A stretch of DNA of 64,000 nt from Marthasterias glacialis (taxonomy: Eukaryota > Echinodermata > Asteroidea > Forcipulatida > Asteriidae). The translations under genes were made by a program, and so were the position numbers. Where the stretch lies: NCBI GenBank assembly GCA_911728455.2, contig OU452228.1, positions 10,297,129 to 10,361,128 of the forward strand, in the 5' to 3' direction. Positions 11,531 to 23,535 of the stretch are shown one piece after another. The notes beneath the pieces were generated by a model. The model ran no database searches and was not told the origin of the DNA. It saw only the letters and a program-made list of their open reading frames with translations. The number at the start of each line of letters is the position of its first letter. Within the stretch, counting starts at the first letter, position 1.

Positions 11531-12925
11531 GGGTTATTGCCCAATAGGGCCTTAAAACTGCTTGTTGGATAATGAAAATGTGGATATCAGTAAATCATTA
11601 TTCCCATTGCGTAATGGGATTATAATCTCAGATAAAATTGAACATGTTGTTCCCAAGTGGGTATAGTAAAGGTACAGCTGCAAGTGAATGGGACTCTGCA
11701 ACATAACCTAAAGAGCTATTGGGGTATATATCGCTTCCTTCCTTCCCCCCATGGATGCCTGGGTTCATACCCTTTAGATACCTTGTGAAGAGGAATAATG
11801 ATTTTGTGCTCATCAAGGTTTTCAGAGTTTATTTTTTTATTTTATTTTATTTTTTTCAGTAGTGAAGAGTGTAGGCATCCCATCACTCACTCTGTTTTAT
11901 TAATTTAAAGTGGAGATTTATAGGTATGACTCTTTCGACCCATTGCCTGTGGACAGCTCTAATCACTTCTACTGTTCCTAGCCATTCAGCGAATTTGATG
12001 AGTCTAGTAAATTCCCTTAGAAAAGTGGGACCAAGTTACGCCCATCGCAGGGTTGAACACTTTGTTGGATGATTCTGCCCGAGTTCGACCAAGTTTGAAT
12101 GAATACAAAATGTAATAGCCCATAGTAAACGTTGACTCTCCATTAAAAGTTGTCACTAATTTTATAATGGATTTGATTTATTACGAGGCGCGTAATTGAT
12201 GTATTATGGGGGATTGACAATAACAAACGAATCAGAGGATTCGCCTCTAAAGTTTTTGTGACAGCCTGGTTATTTTTGTCTTATGACGACAGAGGGCGCA
12301 CTTTCAGCTAGCTGTTGCATGCAGCCGAAGGCGGAAGTAGACGGGAAAGAAATGAAAGACTTGACGTGTTCCATCCTCAAAATGCGTGGCAAATATCTAC
12401 TTCTTGCGAGAATATTGGAGGATAATGGTATCGGAGCGCAGTAGAGGTTAGTAAATTTTAGTTAAATTGTTTCAGCAAGTGCTTTTTGTTTGCAAAGATA
12501 CGACCAGGTCATTCGCATTGCTTGTTTCAACGCAGTCACAATCGGTGACTGGCGAAGACGAAAATTACACAGCGGGCTGACTTTCTCGATCATGTTTACA
12601 ACAATGACATACGAACGAGCCTTGCATACTGTATTGGAACTACGCTTGAGTGATACATTATTGGGGAATCTCTGCTGTCCGATTCATTGTGTTCAAAATG
12701 GAAAGTACTTATAGCTAAATGCGGTTATGAACTGTATTTGGCCATCATCCCCCAATCATGCTATATAATTTCTGCAAGATTTCAATTCAACTAAAGTGGT
12801 GGTCCAGACATACCTGTAACTAAAGAAAGTCCCTTGTGTGAGTGATGTTTGAATTTAGGAGGAAATAACTTAAGGCAAAATAATGCTGCATCCGACTGCC
12901 ACTTTATCTTCGTCAGTGTAGGTCA
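11531..12925. other. Intergenic stretch including a possible promoter / first exon
   Basis: Most is featureless. Around 12290-12450 base composition rises in G+C with an ETS-like GGCGGAAGTAG (about 12330-12340) and a CRE-half TTGACGTG (about 12360), then a donor-like GTAGAG|GTTAGT near 12447. The ARAP coding exon has a spliced 5' UTR, so an upstream non-coding exon must exist; this is one candidate with no direct support. Confidence 0.2.
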
Positions 12926-13609
12926 AATAGACTGATTGCGCGACCCGCGTCACATGACCTATTATTGTGAGTATAAGATGTCAACAGACACAATGTCCTC
13001 CATAGGAAAGTGCAGTACGGTACATGATGATTTTTGCATTTGTTTTATTTGATCGAGGCATTTCTTTCTCGAAATCTGTGAAAAATATTCCAGAGTTTGT
13101 ACCAAAGATCTTCGAGTGGCTGGATAAAGCCAGTAAGGACAGTTCCAGCAAGTCTTGAAAATTGTACAAGTAACGTACAAATGTGCACGATGTGTAGTGC
13201 ACGACAGAACGTTTAGGCCAGACGACAGCGATCACACACTTTTCAACACAAAAATTTCAAAGTTTTGAAGCTGAAATCATCCAAAGAAATTGCTTTCCAA
13301 AACTGTGTGATTCCTATTCCTATTTGAAATTCTGCAAGGCTAGCTACAGATGCTTACTTTTCCAACGCTTTTTTTTTTACAGTGATTTAGGCCTACATTA
13401 CAAACAAAATACAGGCGGGTGGTTACATAGTTGTCCGACGCCAGTAGTGCATTTACTCAAAATAAACCTCTTTTAAGAAAAAGCCTCGATCGAATTAAAC
13501 AAATGTATGCAGCAATCATCATGTACCGTACTGCACTTTCCTCTGGAGGACATCGTGTTTGTTTACATTCAATTAGGTCACGTGACGCGGGTCGAGCAAT
13601 CAGTCTATT
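12926..13609. mobile_element. Non-autonomous DNA element with long (~140 bp) terminal inverted repeats
   Basis: The left arm begins AATAGACTGATTG followed by CGACCCGCGTCAC; the right arm is its reverse complement with scattered changes. Similarity continues inward through TGTCCTCC, GGAAAGTGCAGTACGGTAC and ATGATGATT to a GATCGAGGC block, roughly 12926-13075 paired with 13477-13609. No transposase frame lies inside. Target duplications are not clear. Confidence 0.75.
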
Positions 13610-13964
13610 AGTTTGTGTAAGAGTCCCTCCTTCCCCCCACCCCCGAACCAACACACGGACACACGTGCAGATAGCACATGACTCTCTGGACCCACAGGTC
13701 ACTATGCATGATAGTGTTTTCAAAGATACATGTCTTGTTTTGTTTGACAATTAGGCCATGATGCACATTTTATAAGTACTTCTAGTTCTACATGTGTACA
13801 TGTTTTCCAGATCATCTAAGCTTACCTGGTTGAGTCAACTCTATCGTACCTTACTAGTAACAATTTATTGAAAGTAAAAATTATATCCAGTATGTCGATT
13901 GCTTCAGCTCTTAGGTGATTTTTTACTGAACTTTTTATTTTGGGGCTGTGTGACTTTAGGCTTT

Positions 13965-14005
13965 TTGATGATTTTTGCATTTGTTTTATTCGATCGTGGC
14001 TTTTT
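13965..14005. repeat. Fragment of the same long-TIR arm
   Basis: TGATGATTTTTGCATTTG followed by TTTTATTCGATCGTGGC closely matches the inner part of the left arm at about 13026-13066. It sits just left of the piggyBac-like insertion. Confidence 0.6.
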
Positions 14006-14012
14006 TTTCTCT

Positions 14013-14318
14013 TTAACCCTTTAGAGACCATAGCGGCCGCAAGCGGCTGTAGCTAAAACGCCCATAGCGGCCGCAGACGGCCGCTGTGTTTGACCTCGTC
14101 TCATTGACCTGAAAAAGGTCATGATAGGTCACGTGATGGGTTAACAATTCTCAATGTTTCCCATGGTAACATTCTAACTTCTAAATGTAAAAAATACAGA
14201 AATTGCTGTTTAATATCTTCAGGGAAATATTTTTATTGAAATGGAAATGTTACAAAATGTCACACGTCTGGGCGTATTAGGATGATTTTGAACAAACTTG
14301 TGGTCTCTAAAGGGTTAA
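14013..14318. mobile_element. piggyBac-like MITE with TTAA target-site duplication
   Basis: TTAA at 14013-14016 and 14315-14318 flank a perfect 14-bp inverted repeat, CCCTTTAGAGACCA at 14017-14030 and TGGTCTCTAAAGGG at 14301-14314. TTAA target sites and termini starting CCC are hallmarks of piggyBac elements. The interior (about 298 bp) has no transposase, so it is non-autonomous. Just inside the left end is a CpG-dense segment with two CATAGCGGCCGC subterminal repeats. Confidence 0.8.
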
Positions 14319-14959
14319 ACAAACTGTAACCTACTAGAGTAATGAACCATGAAGGATCCATGAACTTTGTTTAGTGGTTGTTCGGTAGAGCCATTTGCTG
14401 TGCCCCTAATGAAGACGAATTCCTAGATGACGTCCATGAACTGCTAGCCCGTGAAGTGTCACTGTGCCCTCTTCTCGTATCTGCGGCACCCATATTATTG
14501 ATCTTTGTTCGGTGTTTCTCGCACCTTCTGGTATGGACATCATGCTCTTTCATGTGGAATCATTGAGGTCCATTCTAAATGTGCTTCTCTGAAGTAAGTT
14601 TAAATCAAAGAGTGAAAAGTTTCAACAGCTTAGATAATGTAACAGTTGGCTTTCCCTTACTACTGAATGGGGAAACTAACCCCAGTCTGTCATTCTAAGC
14701 AAATCATCTTTTTGTACGACAGTAAATGTTATTATTAACATTTAAAAAGATCGGAGTCAAAGATCGTGTCCCATAAAGCCAAATGTTCATTGATTTGGTG
14801 TTTTTGGTATAGATACTTTCGACTGCAGTACGTTATGTTAACAATTACTTAGTATTGCCAGTTGAAACTTTTGTATCAAGAAAATTAAGCGATAATCATG
14901 AAGTGGTTCAAACTTTCTGTTTCATTCTTTAGAAAATGAGGAGCAAGATATTATAAATT

Positions 14960-15066
14960 AATTTTTAAAATCATTTTTGGAGTGAACAAAGAAAAATTGG
15001 AACCTGGGGCCACCGGCTTAACATACCGACACTCTACATGTACCAACTGAGCTATCCAGCCCTAAT
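14960..15066 (-). repeat. tRNA-derived SINE (GGATAGCTCAGTTGGTA type), degraded
   Basis: On the minus strand a tRNA-like head reads GGGCTGGATAGCTCAGTTGG then, about 35 bases on, a degraded box B (GGCCCCAGGTTCCAATT), followed by TTTTTCTTTGTTCACTC. The same head-body join occurs at 35325-35470, so this is a dispersed SINE and not a functional tRNA gene. Confidence 0.6.
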
Positions 15067-15954
15067 GTTGGTGGACTCTGTATTGTTTCAATATTTTTGT
15101 TCAAGGGGGGGGGGGGGGGTCAGAAGCCAGTCAGAAGCCATTCAACTGGTTGCTGATGTATATGTAGCCATACAATACAACCATAGAGTCAGCTCTATGG
15201 ATATATATGTGTACAGTAACATGGAAAATAGCAAATCAACCTTGTGGTTTATTACTTGATCTAAATTATTTTTTTATGTACAGTGTTTATTGTTATATGA
15301 CCAGTGATCCTTTGTTCAAGGGAAACAATTACATTTGTAGTTTTCAAAGACCAACATACGTACATGACATAACAAACCTGTCAAAGTTAAAGCTGAAACA
15401 GACATTGGAATCAAGAGAAAATAGCGAGGGGGAGGAGTTATGTTTTCAAACATCGTGTTTTGAACTCAGAGATAAAAAAAAAATTGTACGATCTCAAAAC
15501 ATAACAATTTTAGGAAAAAATATTTCAAAGGAAGTTTTCCACCATGACCATCTGTCTACTATGTAAGTTACGTTGAGATCTGTAAACATTAATTCATGTT
15601 TTAAATCTTACCAATGTCGTATACACCCTTTAAATAGGCCCTGTAGGGACTACCCTGTTTGTCCACACAAACAGAAATAACAACTCGCTGTGTTGCACAC
15701 AGGGTGCGGGAGTTGGTTTGGTGATAGGACTTCCAACCTTTAAACCTTTGGAGGTAGACAATGTCATTTTTACTTAATGGGGACCATGTACTAAAAACAG
15801 CAACATTTAATTTTGTAATTGATCCTAGCTGAAGAACCATGTAGGCCTGTATCACTGAATTAATCCTTGGTGATGGTGACTTTTTGTGAACTTTTTTGTA
15901 ATGTGTAACCAGGTCTTTTCTTAGTATCCTACATTTGTTACATGGAGGTTTCGT
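15067..15954. other. No gene seen; G homopolymer
   Basis: A G run lies at 15102-15118. The frame spanning 15207-15566 is open but has no recognised motif or convincing splice context. Confidence 0.35.
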
Positions 15955-16500
15955 GTATTGTTAACCAGTTGCCACCCGGATTATTTTCTCTGACTTGTCG
16001 GAATCAGTTTTCTTTGCGAGTACCACTGGCACAAAGAAACCTTGACAAAGTTTGACAAAGCCAAGATAACAAAGATTCTCTTTAATGCACCATGAATTTT
16101 GTTTCTCTATCGAGAAAATGTCAAATCCATGCACAGTGAATTACAAAAAATTGACCATGAGCTATGGCATACATGTAGGATTGGTACTAAACCCGGAACC
16201 ATGGCTGGATTCCCAGTTCACTCTGACTTTAAACCCCATTGAGCTGACATACAATGAATAAACAATGGTAGAAGCCTCTCGATGTCTCGCAATTCTCTTC
16301 TTGGAACAAAAGGACAAAGGTCTGGAATCAGAGATAAGGCAATAACCCCTGCATAATGCAGTTCAAGTTCGGCAAAATATTCAAGCGCAATCTGGCGCTT
16401 TATGTGGGTGAAACGAACCAGTGCCCGCCATGTGCATGCTCTGTGCACACTCAAACATACATGTAGCAAATTCATGTTATCTGTTTGTTGGCTCAGAAAA
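15955..16500. repeat. Dispersed ~500-bp repeat, copy 1
   Basis: Shares a sequence of blocks with four other places in the window (34690-35000, 41925-42440, 58940-59375, 59870-60420): GGCACAAAG...TTGACAAAG, AGATTCTCTTT, TTTCTCTATCGAGAAAATGTC, GGAACCATGGCTGGATTCCC, AATGGTAGAAGCCTCTCGATG, CAATAACCCCTGCATAATG and TGTGGGTGAAACGAA. No coding capacity is seen. Confidence 0.7.
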
Positions 16501-16515
16501 TATTTGCGTTGATAC

Positions 16516-16773
16516 GCGGCATCCGACGCCTAATGCGTCATTGGTTCGCGGCATCCGACGCCTAATGCGTCATTGGTCCGCGGCATCCGACGCCTAATGC
16601 GTCATTGGTCCACGGCATCCGACGCCTAATGCGTCATTGGTCCGCGGCATCCGACGCCTAATGCGTCATTGGTCCGTGGCATCCGATGCCTAATGCGTCA
16701 TTGGTCTGCGACATCCGACGCCTAATGCGTCATTGGTCCGCGGCATCCGACGCCTAATGCGTCATTGGTCCGC
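16516..16773. repeat. Minisatellite: 8 copies of a 32-bp unit with an internal hairpin
   Basis: Eight head-to-tail copies start at GGCATCC 16518, 16550, 16582, 16614, 16646, 16678, 16710 and 16742, exactly 32 bp apart, with one to three substitutions between copies. Each unit contains GACGCCTAATGCGTC (5-bp arms, 5-base loop) followed by ATTGG. On the minus strand this reads CCAATGACGCAT, a CCAAT box fused to an ATF/CRE-like half site. CpG content is much higher than in the flanks. Confidence 0.95.
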
Positions 16774-17119
16774 ATTGACTTCATTTCCTTTAATACAGGC
16801 CTACTCTGAAAAGAGGAACACATCATGATTTTGTACTAATTGCAGGGTGAAAGTTTCAGAGGATTTCCATACATGTACATGTATTTGTCTTCTCCCCACA
16901 TCCTGAAAGGTGATGTTGACATTTTGACTGATATTGAGTTTCCATTCATAACAAGCTGCTGAAACATGCAGGATTGAAACTGAATTTAAGTGGGAATGTT
17001 GGTACACACTATCATGCCTAAAGTAAACATGTTGTTCTATACATGTATGCAATTCTGCTAGATACATCTGTATGATACACATCTAACACTGAAGATTGTA
17101 GACTACCACAAATAATCAA

Positions 17120-17594
17120 AGACTAGTTCCTGATCCCTACACAGTTTTCGTTCTGGCTAAATATAGGGACTGGTAGCAAGTAATGAAAATTATAATATAG
17201 GCCCTAATTATACGCTAATTAGAATTAGCATACATGTAGGTCTATGTAATCCCATAATGCAATGCGGCCTTTACACAAAATATGATGGGCACAGAATCTC
17301 AGAATCTCCCATCGTGCAGACTAACGTTAGTTAAGATGTTCTTCTAAAGTTAGCTTGAATTTTGATGTTGAAGGTTGGTTCACTATATGTCCGGGTGAAG
17401 GGTTACGATGCACACATGTGCTGGTATCAAACAACAACATGCACACGTCACTAGCATAGCCGATGTCATCTCTAAAACTAGAACATTATTACTGCACCCG
17501 CGCAATCATGGGCCAATCAAAAGCGCCATATCGGAAGTAACTACCGGTCCCTATACAGTCAGAAGAGAACGATGTAGGGACCGGGAACCAGTCT
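17120..17594. mobile_element. DNA element with ~58-bp imperfect terminal inverted repeats
   Basis: The left arm (17120-17178: AGACTAGTTCCTGATCCCTA ... TATAGGGACTGGTAG) pairs with the right arm (about 17537-17594: CTACCGGTCCCTATA ... TAGGGACCGGGAACCAGTCT). No coding frame lies inside. Confidence 0.65.
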
Positions 17595-18285
17595 AAAATA
17601 ATCCAAGTAACAACATAGCGCCATTTGCGATGTCCGATGTTTTCAGAGCCACAGTTTGCGTAAATTTAATTTTACAGACGCGAAGTTTCGTATAAACTTA
17701 GAAGTGTCTCAAATTTGCTTGAAGCAAATTCTATGGATCATGCACATTTATAAAGAAAATTTAATCTCTTTTAATTCATAACTGTTATAAGTTATTTGTT
17801 GTTGGGGAACAACTTGCCTTTTTTTTATTTATTTAACACGTGTTTTATTTAACATGTTTTGCTTTTCCTTCTAAAGCCTATGCAGTCAGTGACAAAAACC
17901 TACAAATTGCCATGATTCACGCAACTTGAATTACCGTAGCCTATGTACTGCACAGCGCAGGTTTATGGAAACTGAATATTTTCTGTTTCCATTAGTGTTT
18001 ATTTGAATGATTATTTGTTAATCATAATTAGTTGCCATTTGGCAGGACAGCAAATCGTATCCAATGGAGAAGATTCAATCATAGCATGTGTTAGAGGTCA
18101 GAATACGCGCTGATGTCGTGTGTATGTAGTACAACATGCACACACGCACTGCTTCTTGTTTACTATATTGTGTTGTGTCACGTTGTGGCAAGGAAAAAGC
18201 AGGAAACGAGTCCCAAAATTATCTAGTACAATGGTTAGCTTGGAAACCTTTTTATGGTTCTAAGCAAAACACTGTGCTTGGATCT

Positions 18286-18478
18286 GGGGCCAATTTCATA
18301 GAGCTGCTTAAGCACAAAAAGTAGTTAAGCACAACAAAATTATGCTTACCAGAATAAGGTTGCCGTCCAAACTACCATGTCACATGTACAATTTGTGACT
18401 GGTATCCTGCTCATTTCCGCTTAGCAGAACATTTTTAAGCAATACTTTCTGCCTAAGCAGCTCTATGAAATTGGGCCC
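18286..18478. mobile_element. Fold-back element, GGCCAATTTCATAGAGCTGC family
   Basis: Left terminus GGCCAATTTCATAGAGCTGC(TTA) and right terminus (TAA)GCAGCTCTATGAAATTGGGCC are inverted copies. CTGG lies on both sides and may be a short target duplication. Related sequences lie at 22006-22100 (partial), 47203-47350 (degraded), 61131-61299 and 62209-62235 (right end only). Confidence 0.75.
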
Positions 18479-18650
18479 TGGGCATGTCGTGGCTGAGTGG
18501 TCTTCTACTGTTCATCGAACTCAATTTCTGATCGTGGAGTCATCAGAGTGTCAGTTTGAATCCACGATAATGACATTTGTGTCCTTGGGGCAAGACACTT
18601 GTACCTACATGTATGTAACTCAATTGCCGTACCTGCGATGGTACAGATTG
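18479..18650 (+). repeat. tRNA-derived SINE (GTCGTGGCCGAGC family), truncated
   Basis: Head GGGCATGTCGTGGCTGAGTGG, degraded box B (AGTTTGAATCCACG) and the diagnostic body block GTGTCCTTGGGGCAAGACAC. It abuts the fold-back element on its left. Confidence 0.65.
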
Positions 18651-19606
18651 TTGATGTAAATTATTAGAAACATGTCTACGTAACACATTATGCAGCACCG
18701 TGTGAATGTAATATCCTACCTACATGTGTGTACTTATGTTTGGTTTACGGTAGCACTGTATGATTTTATCTACTTTGCTATAACAGTAGATTGTTCTTGT
18801 GAGAACTTGTCCTGTTATTATTCTAATACAAACTTGTATACATTTAGTTCCTCAAAGGAGTTGAACAAGTTTTATGGCACAAGAAACAGGGCAGTAATAG
18901 TGTAACGGTGCTTTGATGTGTAATGGGCTTAAAAGTGCTAATACGGAAGCTGTACATTTTAAAGAAACCGGTGGAACTGGTACTGCTGCACATTGTACAG
19001 TAAGTAACCTGAAATTACCGAACAGTAGTTTGAAATGATGACAACTTTGTGAGAGGTTATCCCTGATTATTGTTGTCTCATTGATGAATTATTTCCATTG
19101 TGACTTGTCATTTAACCGGTGCCCACATGTACTTGTACCAATGGAACACTTCCTTCCTGTCCTGACAAGGTCTATCTTGTCATTTGGATGTGTCGTAATG
19201 CATTGCTCATCTCCCATAAGTAGGTAGGTCTGCTCAGCAAGATTTAAGGATTAGAAAAAGTTGTACGACATCCACTATACATAATTGCAGCTGTACTTCA
19301 CACATTTACAATATATACTCGCCTAACAGTTGACAGCGTGGCAGTGTCTAGGAACGTCGGGATTCTGTCATGCATTTAATAATTAGTCAGAATCTTTAAA
19401 TAGAGTTAGAACAAACAATGAGCAAAGGAGGCAATGTAAAGAGTCCATCATGTAGTTATAAATAAATACAACATCCATTCAACCTGTGATAAATTCATCA
19501 CAATTGGTGATTCGGTTTTTCATTTTGTCTTGTTAATGATTTATTGTATTGTTTGAACATGTACATATGTACAGGTGCCTGTTTTGATTGCGCCTAGCAA
19601 AATAAG

Positions 19607-19728
19607 TAATGGTTTTGGAGTACGTTGAAATGTTTTCTCGACAGAAATTTATAATAATAATAGTAATGGTTTTGGAGTGTGTTCAAATGTTTTCTAGACA
19701 GAAATTTAAAATAATAATAATAGTGATT
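19607..19728 (+). repeat. Two-copy ~62-bp tandem repeat ending in AAT microsatellite
   Basis: GTAATGGTTTTGGAGT... through CGACAGAAATTTATAATAAT occurs twice in a row, followed by AATAATAAT. The AT-rich microsatellite borders the tail of the SINE at 19690-20062. Confidence 0.8.
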
Positions 19729-20062
19729 ATAATATGATAATATTAATCATTTGTGGAGGCTAGCCATCCTTACTGAGAAGTTGAGTTTCGAAGGACGTGA
19801 TGGATACAATGCGGTCAAGCCACAGCCATGTAAAGGCGCCTTTAGGCAGCCAGCCAAATTGTCCCATACATGACCATGTAGCACAGCTAGAGATTGAAAG
19901 GGGATGATTTATTTTCGGAGGTAGGAATACTGGATTCGGACCAAAAACCCTTAAGACACAGGAGAGAACCATCACAAAACTCTACTCACGTAAGGTCCTG
20001 ACCAGGAATCGAACCAGAGCCACAGTGGGGAGAGGGGAGTGCTTTATCGCTAGCTACCCATT
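19690..20062 (-). repeat. tRNA-derived SINE (GTGAGTAGAGTT body family)
   Basis: On the minus strand, head GGGTAGCTAGCGATAAAGCA with box B CTGGTTCGATTCCTGG. The body contains GTGAGTAGAGTTTTG, GGTTCTCTCCTG, TGCTACATGGTCATGTATGG, AAAGGCGCCTTTA and CGTCCTTCG, and the tail is ATT-rich. The plus-strand copy at 51275-51622 has the same order of blocks, which fixes the family. Confidence 0.8.
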
Positions 20063-23000
20063 TCAGTAAAAAAAATAAGAAAATATTACCGTGATGGATT
20101 GGTGCTGGTATGGACTATGATAATGGGTCTTTCAGATTAAAATGTCCCTCTTAACAGTCTTTTTAATACAGTATCCTTTCCTATAAGTACTGTAAAGTAG
20201 AACGGTGCCCATGTCAGTGGCAATTCATTTGTAGTAGGCCCTACAGGTTACCTTTCATAACGACGCCTCACAAACTACATGTATGGTGGGTCGCCAAACT
20301 TTGTCAGAAGCACTAATATTGATCATACATGTAACACTTCAGATCAGTCTGTCAGCAACAAAGATTGCCTCACAATCGATTGAAGTTCAAGAGTTTAAAG
20401 CTTTAAAAGTAATTGTAATTTTCCTTCAGTGGTGTATCCAAGGTGGCAGCAGCTCCCTCTGTGGAACATCTTTCCCCCCTGCCTGCTTGCCCCAAAGCCT
20501 CTGGACATTGTGAAATTTGCTATCAGGCAATCTTAGCCCAATCTTTGGAGCAGCGGTTATTTTACAATCAGGTGATGTTAAACTTTGTGTAAGTATGCAT
20601 TGTTTACACACATCTGGCCTTATATGCGCAATACCTGAGTAATTATTTAAGGAAATTTGTGGCAGGGACATGGAGGATAAAGCCTCACTATCGTTTTTAA
20701 TGGAATTGCCCCCTCTACGAACATCTGTGCCCCCGCCCCCATTTGGTCCGAGTCATATAAAAACATTAACGTTTATTAAAATAATAAACGAAAGAGGAGA
20801 AATGACAAAGCAAGATGATATTTTTTTTAAGAAGGTCCTATCTGTGAGAATACAATCAAATCAAATAAATGTATACTTTTTATATAGACATTATTGCTTT
20901 AATGAATTTAAAAAATACAATAAAAAGTTTCTATGTTGGAAAAACACTGATCTGTACACCCCTTAGGCACTCCATGTACATGAACATTGTCTCCACACTA
21001 ATGTCATGAAGTATTTTAACTGATATATCAGACTACAAATACAATAGCGAAACAGGATCTTGCTATACATACATCTGTGTTTTTTCAACATACAACGTGT
21101 TTAATAATAATATTAAAACATACTTCTTACATTATAGCCAGCTATCTACTGGCATCTGAAAGCGCTTATTTTAACGACAGGTATGCTACATTTTGACAGC
21201 AAAAGGGCGCAATACAAACTCCATTTTGAAAGTACACAAATGTTTCAAAATATTGAAAATACAAATTTTCAAAGCAATCCCACACTGATTACATTGTAAA
21301 ACTGTTAATAAAAAAAACTCAAAAGTTGTGTATTAATTGCTTTATAAATGAGAAGTCTAATTGCATCTGGTTTACCACACTATTTCTATGTTAAGGTTTG
21401 ACCCCCCGATCTACACCCAAAGGGCGCCCTCTTGCAGTCAAAAATACAATGTATGGTTTAATACTGTGGATATACAAATATACCTAAAAAATAAAAACCT
21501 AAAATCTGCGTTATGTAGATATTGTTAATGGCAGTTCATCAAGAATTGAAATAGAAGTGCCGTGTTTTTTGTTTGAGGTACCAGTAGTAATCATTTAAAC
21601 TTGAGCATCTTCCATCAAACTCTGATAACGTACTACTTATTGGTACTTATTGGTCTATTCTTGTTTAGTTTTTCACAAGTGAAAACTAAACTTAGGTGTG
21701 AGCGAATTGAGGACCTGTAGTAGGCCCTACAGGATTGGAAATTGAATTTCAAAGTTTTACTTCGTGTCACCTTTTACCCAGTCTCATAAATATTTTTTTC
21801 TTAATAATCAAGCGTCATTACTTTTTAGGGAAATTGTATTTGTATCTGTCTGATCAGGTAATTTTCAGGCTTCAATATTTATGCTGTTTTCTCACAAACC
21901 TGAAGTGAAATGTGAGCGAGCCCTGTACAGTTTGCCCAGGTGAGGCAGTTTTGGCAGTGCTTCATGGGAAAAGTGCCTGTTGCTTCTTTGTTCTTGGTTT
22001 GCAAGCAGGGGCCAATTTCATAGCGCTGCTTATCGGTAAGCAAATTCTTCGCGCTAACTTAAGCAGACAAATATGCTCAAGGGCAATTCCAAGCAAACAT
22101 GGACAAGACATCAAAAAATAAAATTTGTGCCACAACTTTTTTTCCACTTCTAAGTTATAGCTAACAAATGAAGGTAAACAGAAATCAACTTTTTTTAAGG
22201 ATTCGGGATCATATTGTACAAAGACAGAGATGTTTTCCCAAGCTGTTGGTTGACTCATTAAAAGTCAGCATATCAAGGAGATTTCTTTAAAGTTGTATAT
22301 TTTCCCCAAAAAAGATTCCTCCAACAAAAGTTAATTATATTTTATTAGTACCAGGTCCCATCTTTTACAATCCAAAATAAATTCCAAGTCCTGTCAGCCA
22401 TTCAAGCCGTGTGGGGGTGTACCTGTTGAAGCTTCATTGTGGTGTAATGCGACTGACCGAGAGACAAAGTTTTTTTAATTGTAAGAAAAATGCACTGATT
22501 ATTTTGATGGCATTTCAAATTATCCTTCTACCCTTAATGCCAAGTCTAAAATGAGTAAAGAATACAAACCAACATTCAGCATAATGTAATAAATAGCCAA
22601 CAAAAAGTGTAATGCGACTAACCGGTAATGCGACTGACCAGTGTACTGTAATGCGACTAACCAAATCTGTTGTTAAAAGGAGGATGCTAAGAGGTCAGCA
22701 GAGCTTGAGATCTTAGTCATGACTAAAATAGAGGACAGCATACATTTACTAAGAGATATGAACAACTACAGATGTCACTAATGAATGGATAGAGGGCAGT
22801 ATTGTTTTATATACCTACCCACAATGCACTTCTGCAAAGCACATTGTATATGGCCACATGTTTCATGCTAGTCACAGTACTACGTAACAGTACTGGACAC
22901 TTCTGGTTTTACTTGATTGTTGAACAGCAAAGAGGTTTGTGTGGCAGCCTGTAAGACTGCAGAAGCATAGCGTAAAAAGTGCAGCAACTTTGCAAGTGCC

Positions 23001-23535
23001 GCATCAAAAATGCCCAAGGTCAAGGTACATGAAAAGACAACAGCTGACATCATAGGAAGAAATAAGAACCTCAACCTAGATGTGACCTTTGAAACAGCTG
23101 ATCAAATCAAAGATATTGCACAATAAGCACTTCTTCCAGGTTGAGGATGGCAAAGATGTAGCCTCCCTTATAATTGAGTGAGGGATACATGTATGTGCAC
23201 ACACACAAATAGAGGCAGAGGTCATTGGCAACAATTAAAAAGCAAGTGAACCGGATGTGGGAAACACTGCCAATGAACAGTGGTGCGTGGTTAAATATGA
23301 TGGTGAAATAATATCCAGGTGAAGTCGAAGAGATAGGTGATCAAGGAGATTTTCCTGTGTCTGTCATGCATCAAGCAGGTCAAAACTGGAAATGGCCAAA
23401 TCCAAAGGATGGAAGCACTTTTTATCTGAAGCAGCAAATAGTTTGCAGCATTGAGCAACCTATGATAGCCAACAACCATGGTTACTTCAAATTTACAACA
23501 TGCATGCATAGATTTTACATCGAGTACAGATTTGT
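20063..23535. other. No gene seen; a degraded fold-back copy and short repeats
   Basis: Bases 22006-22100 carry a left-end copy of the GGCCAATTTCATAG fold-back family. GTAATGCGACTGACC-like units recur at about 22443, 22612, 22628 and 22650. No coding exon is recognised. Confidence 0.4.

Noticed and set aside
15207-15566. 119-residue open frame as a gene
   Set aside because: No motif, no neighbouring exon in phase, AT-rich repeat surroundings.
16516-16773. CRISPR-like regular array
   Set aside because: The units are directly adjacent with no variable spacers, and the sequence is eukaryotic; it is a minisatellite.
19740-20062. Functional tRNA gene from the GGTTCGATTCC box on the minus strand
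   Set aside because: It is the head of a SINE with a second copy at 51275-51622.
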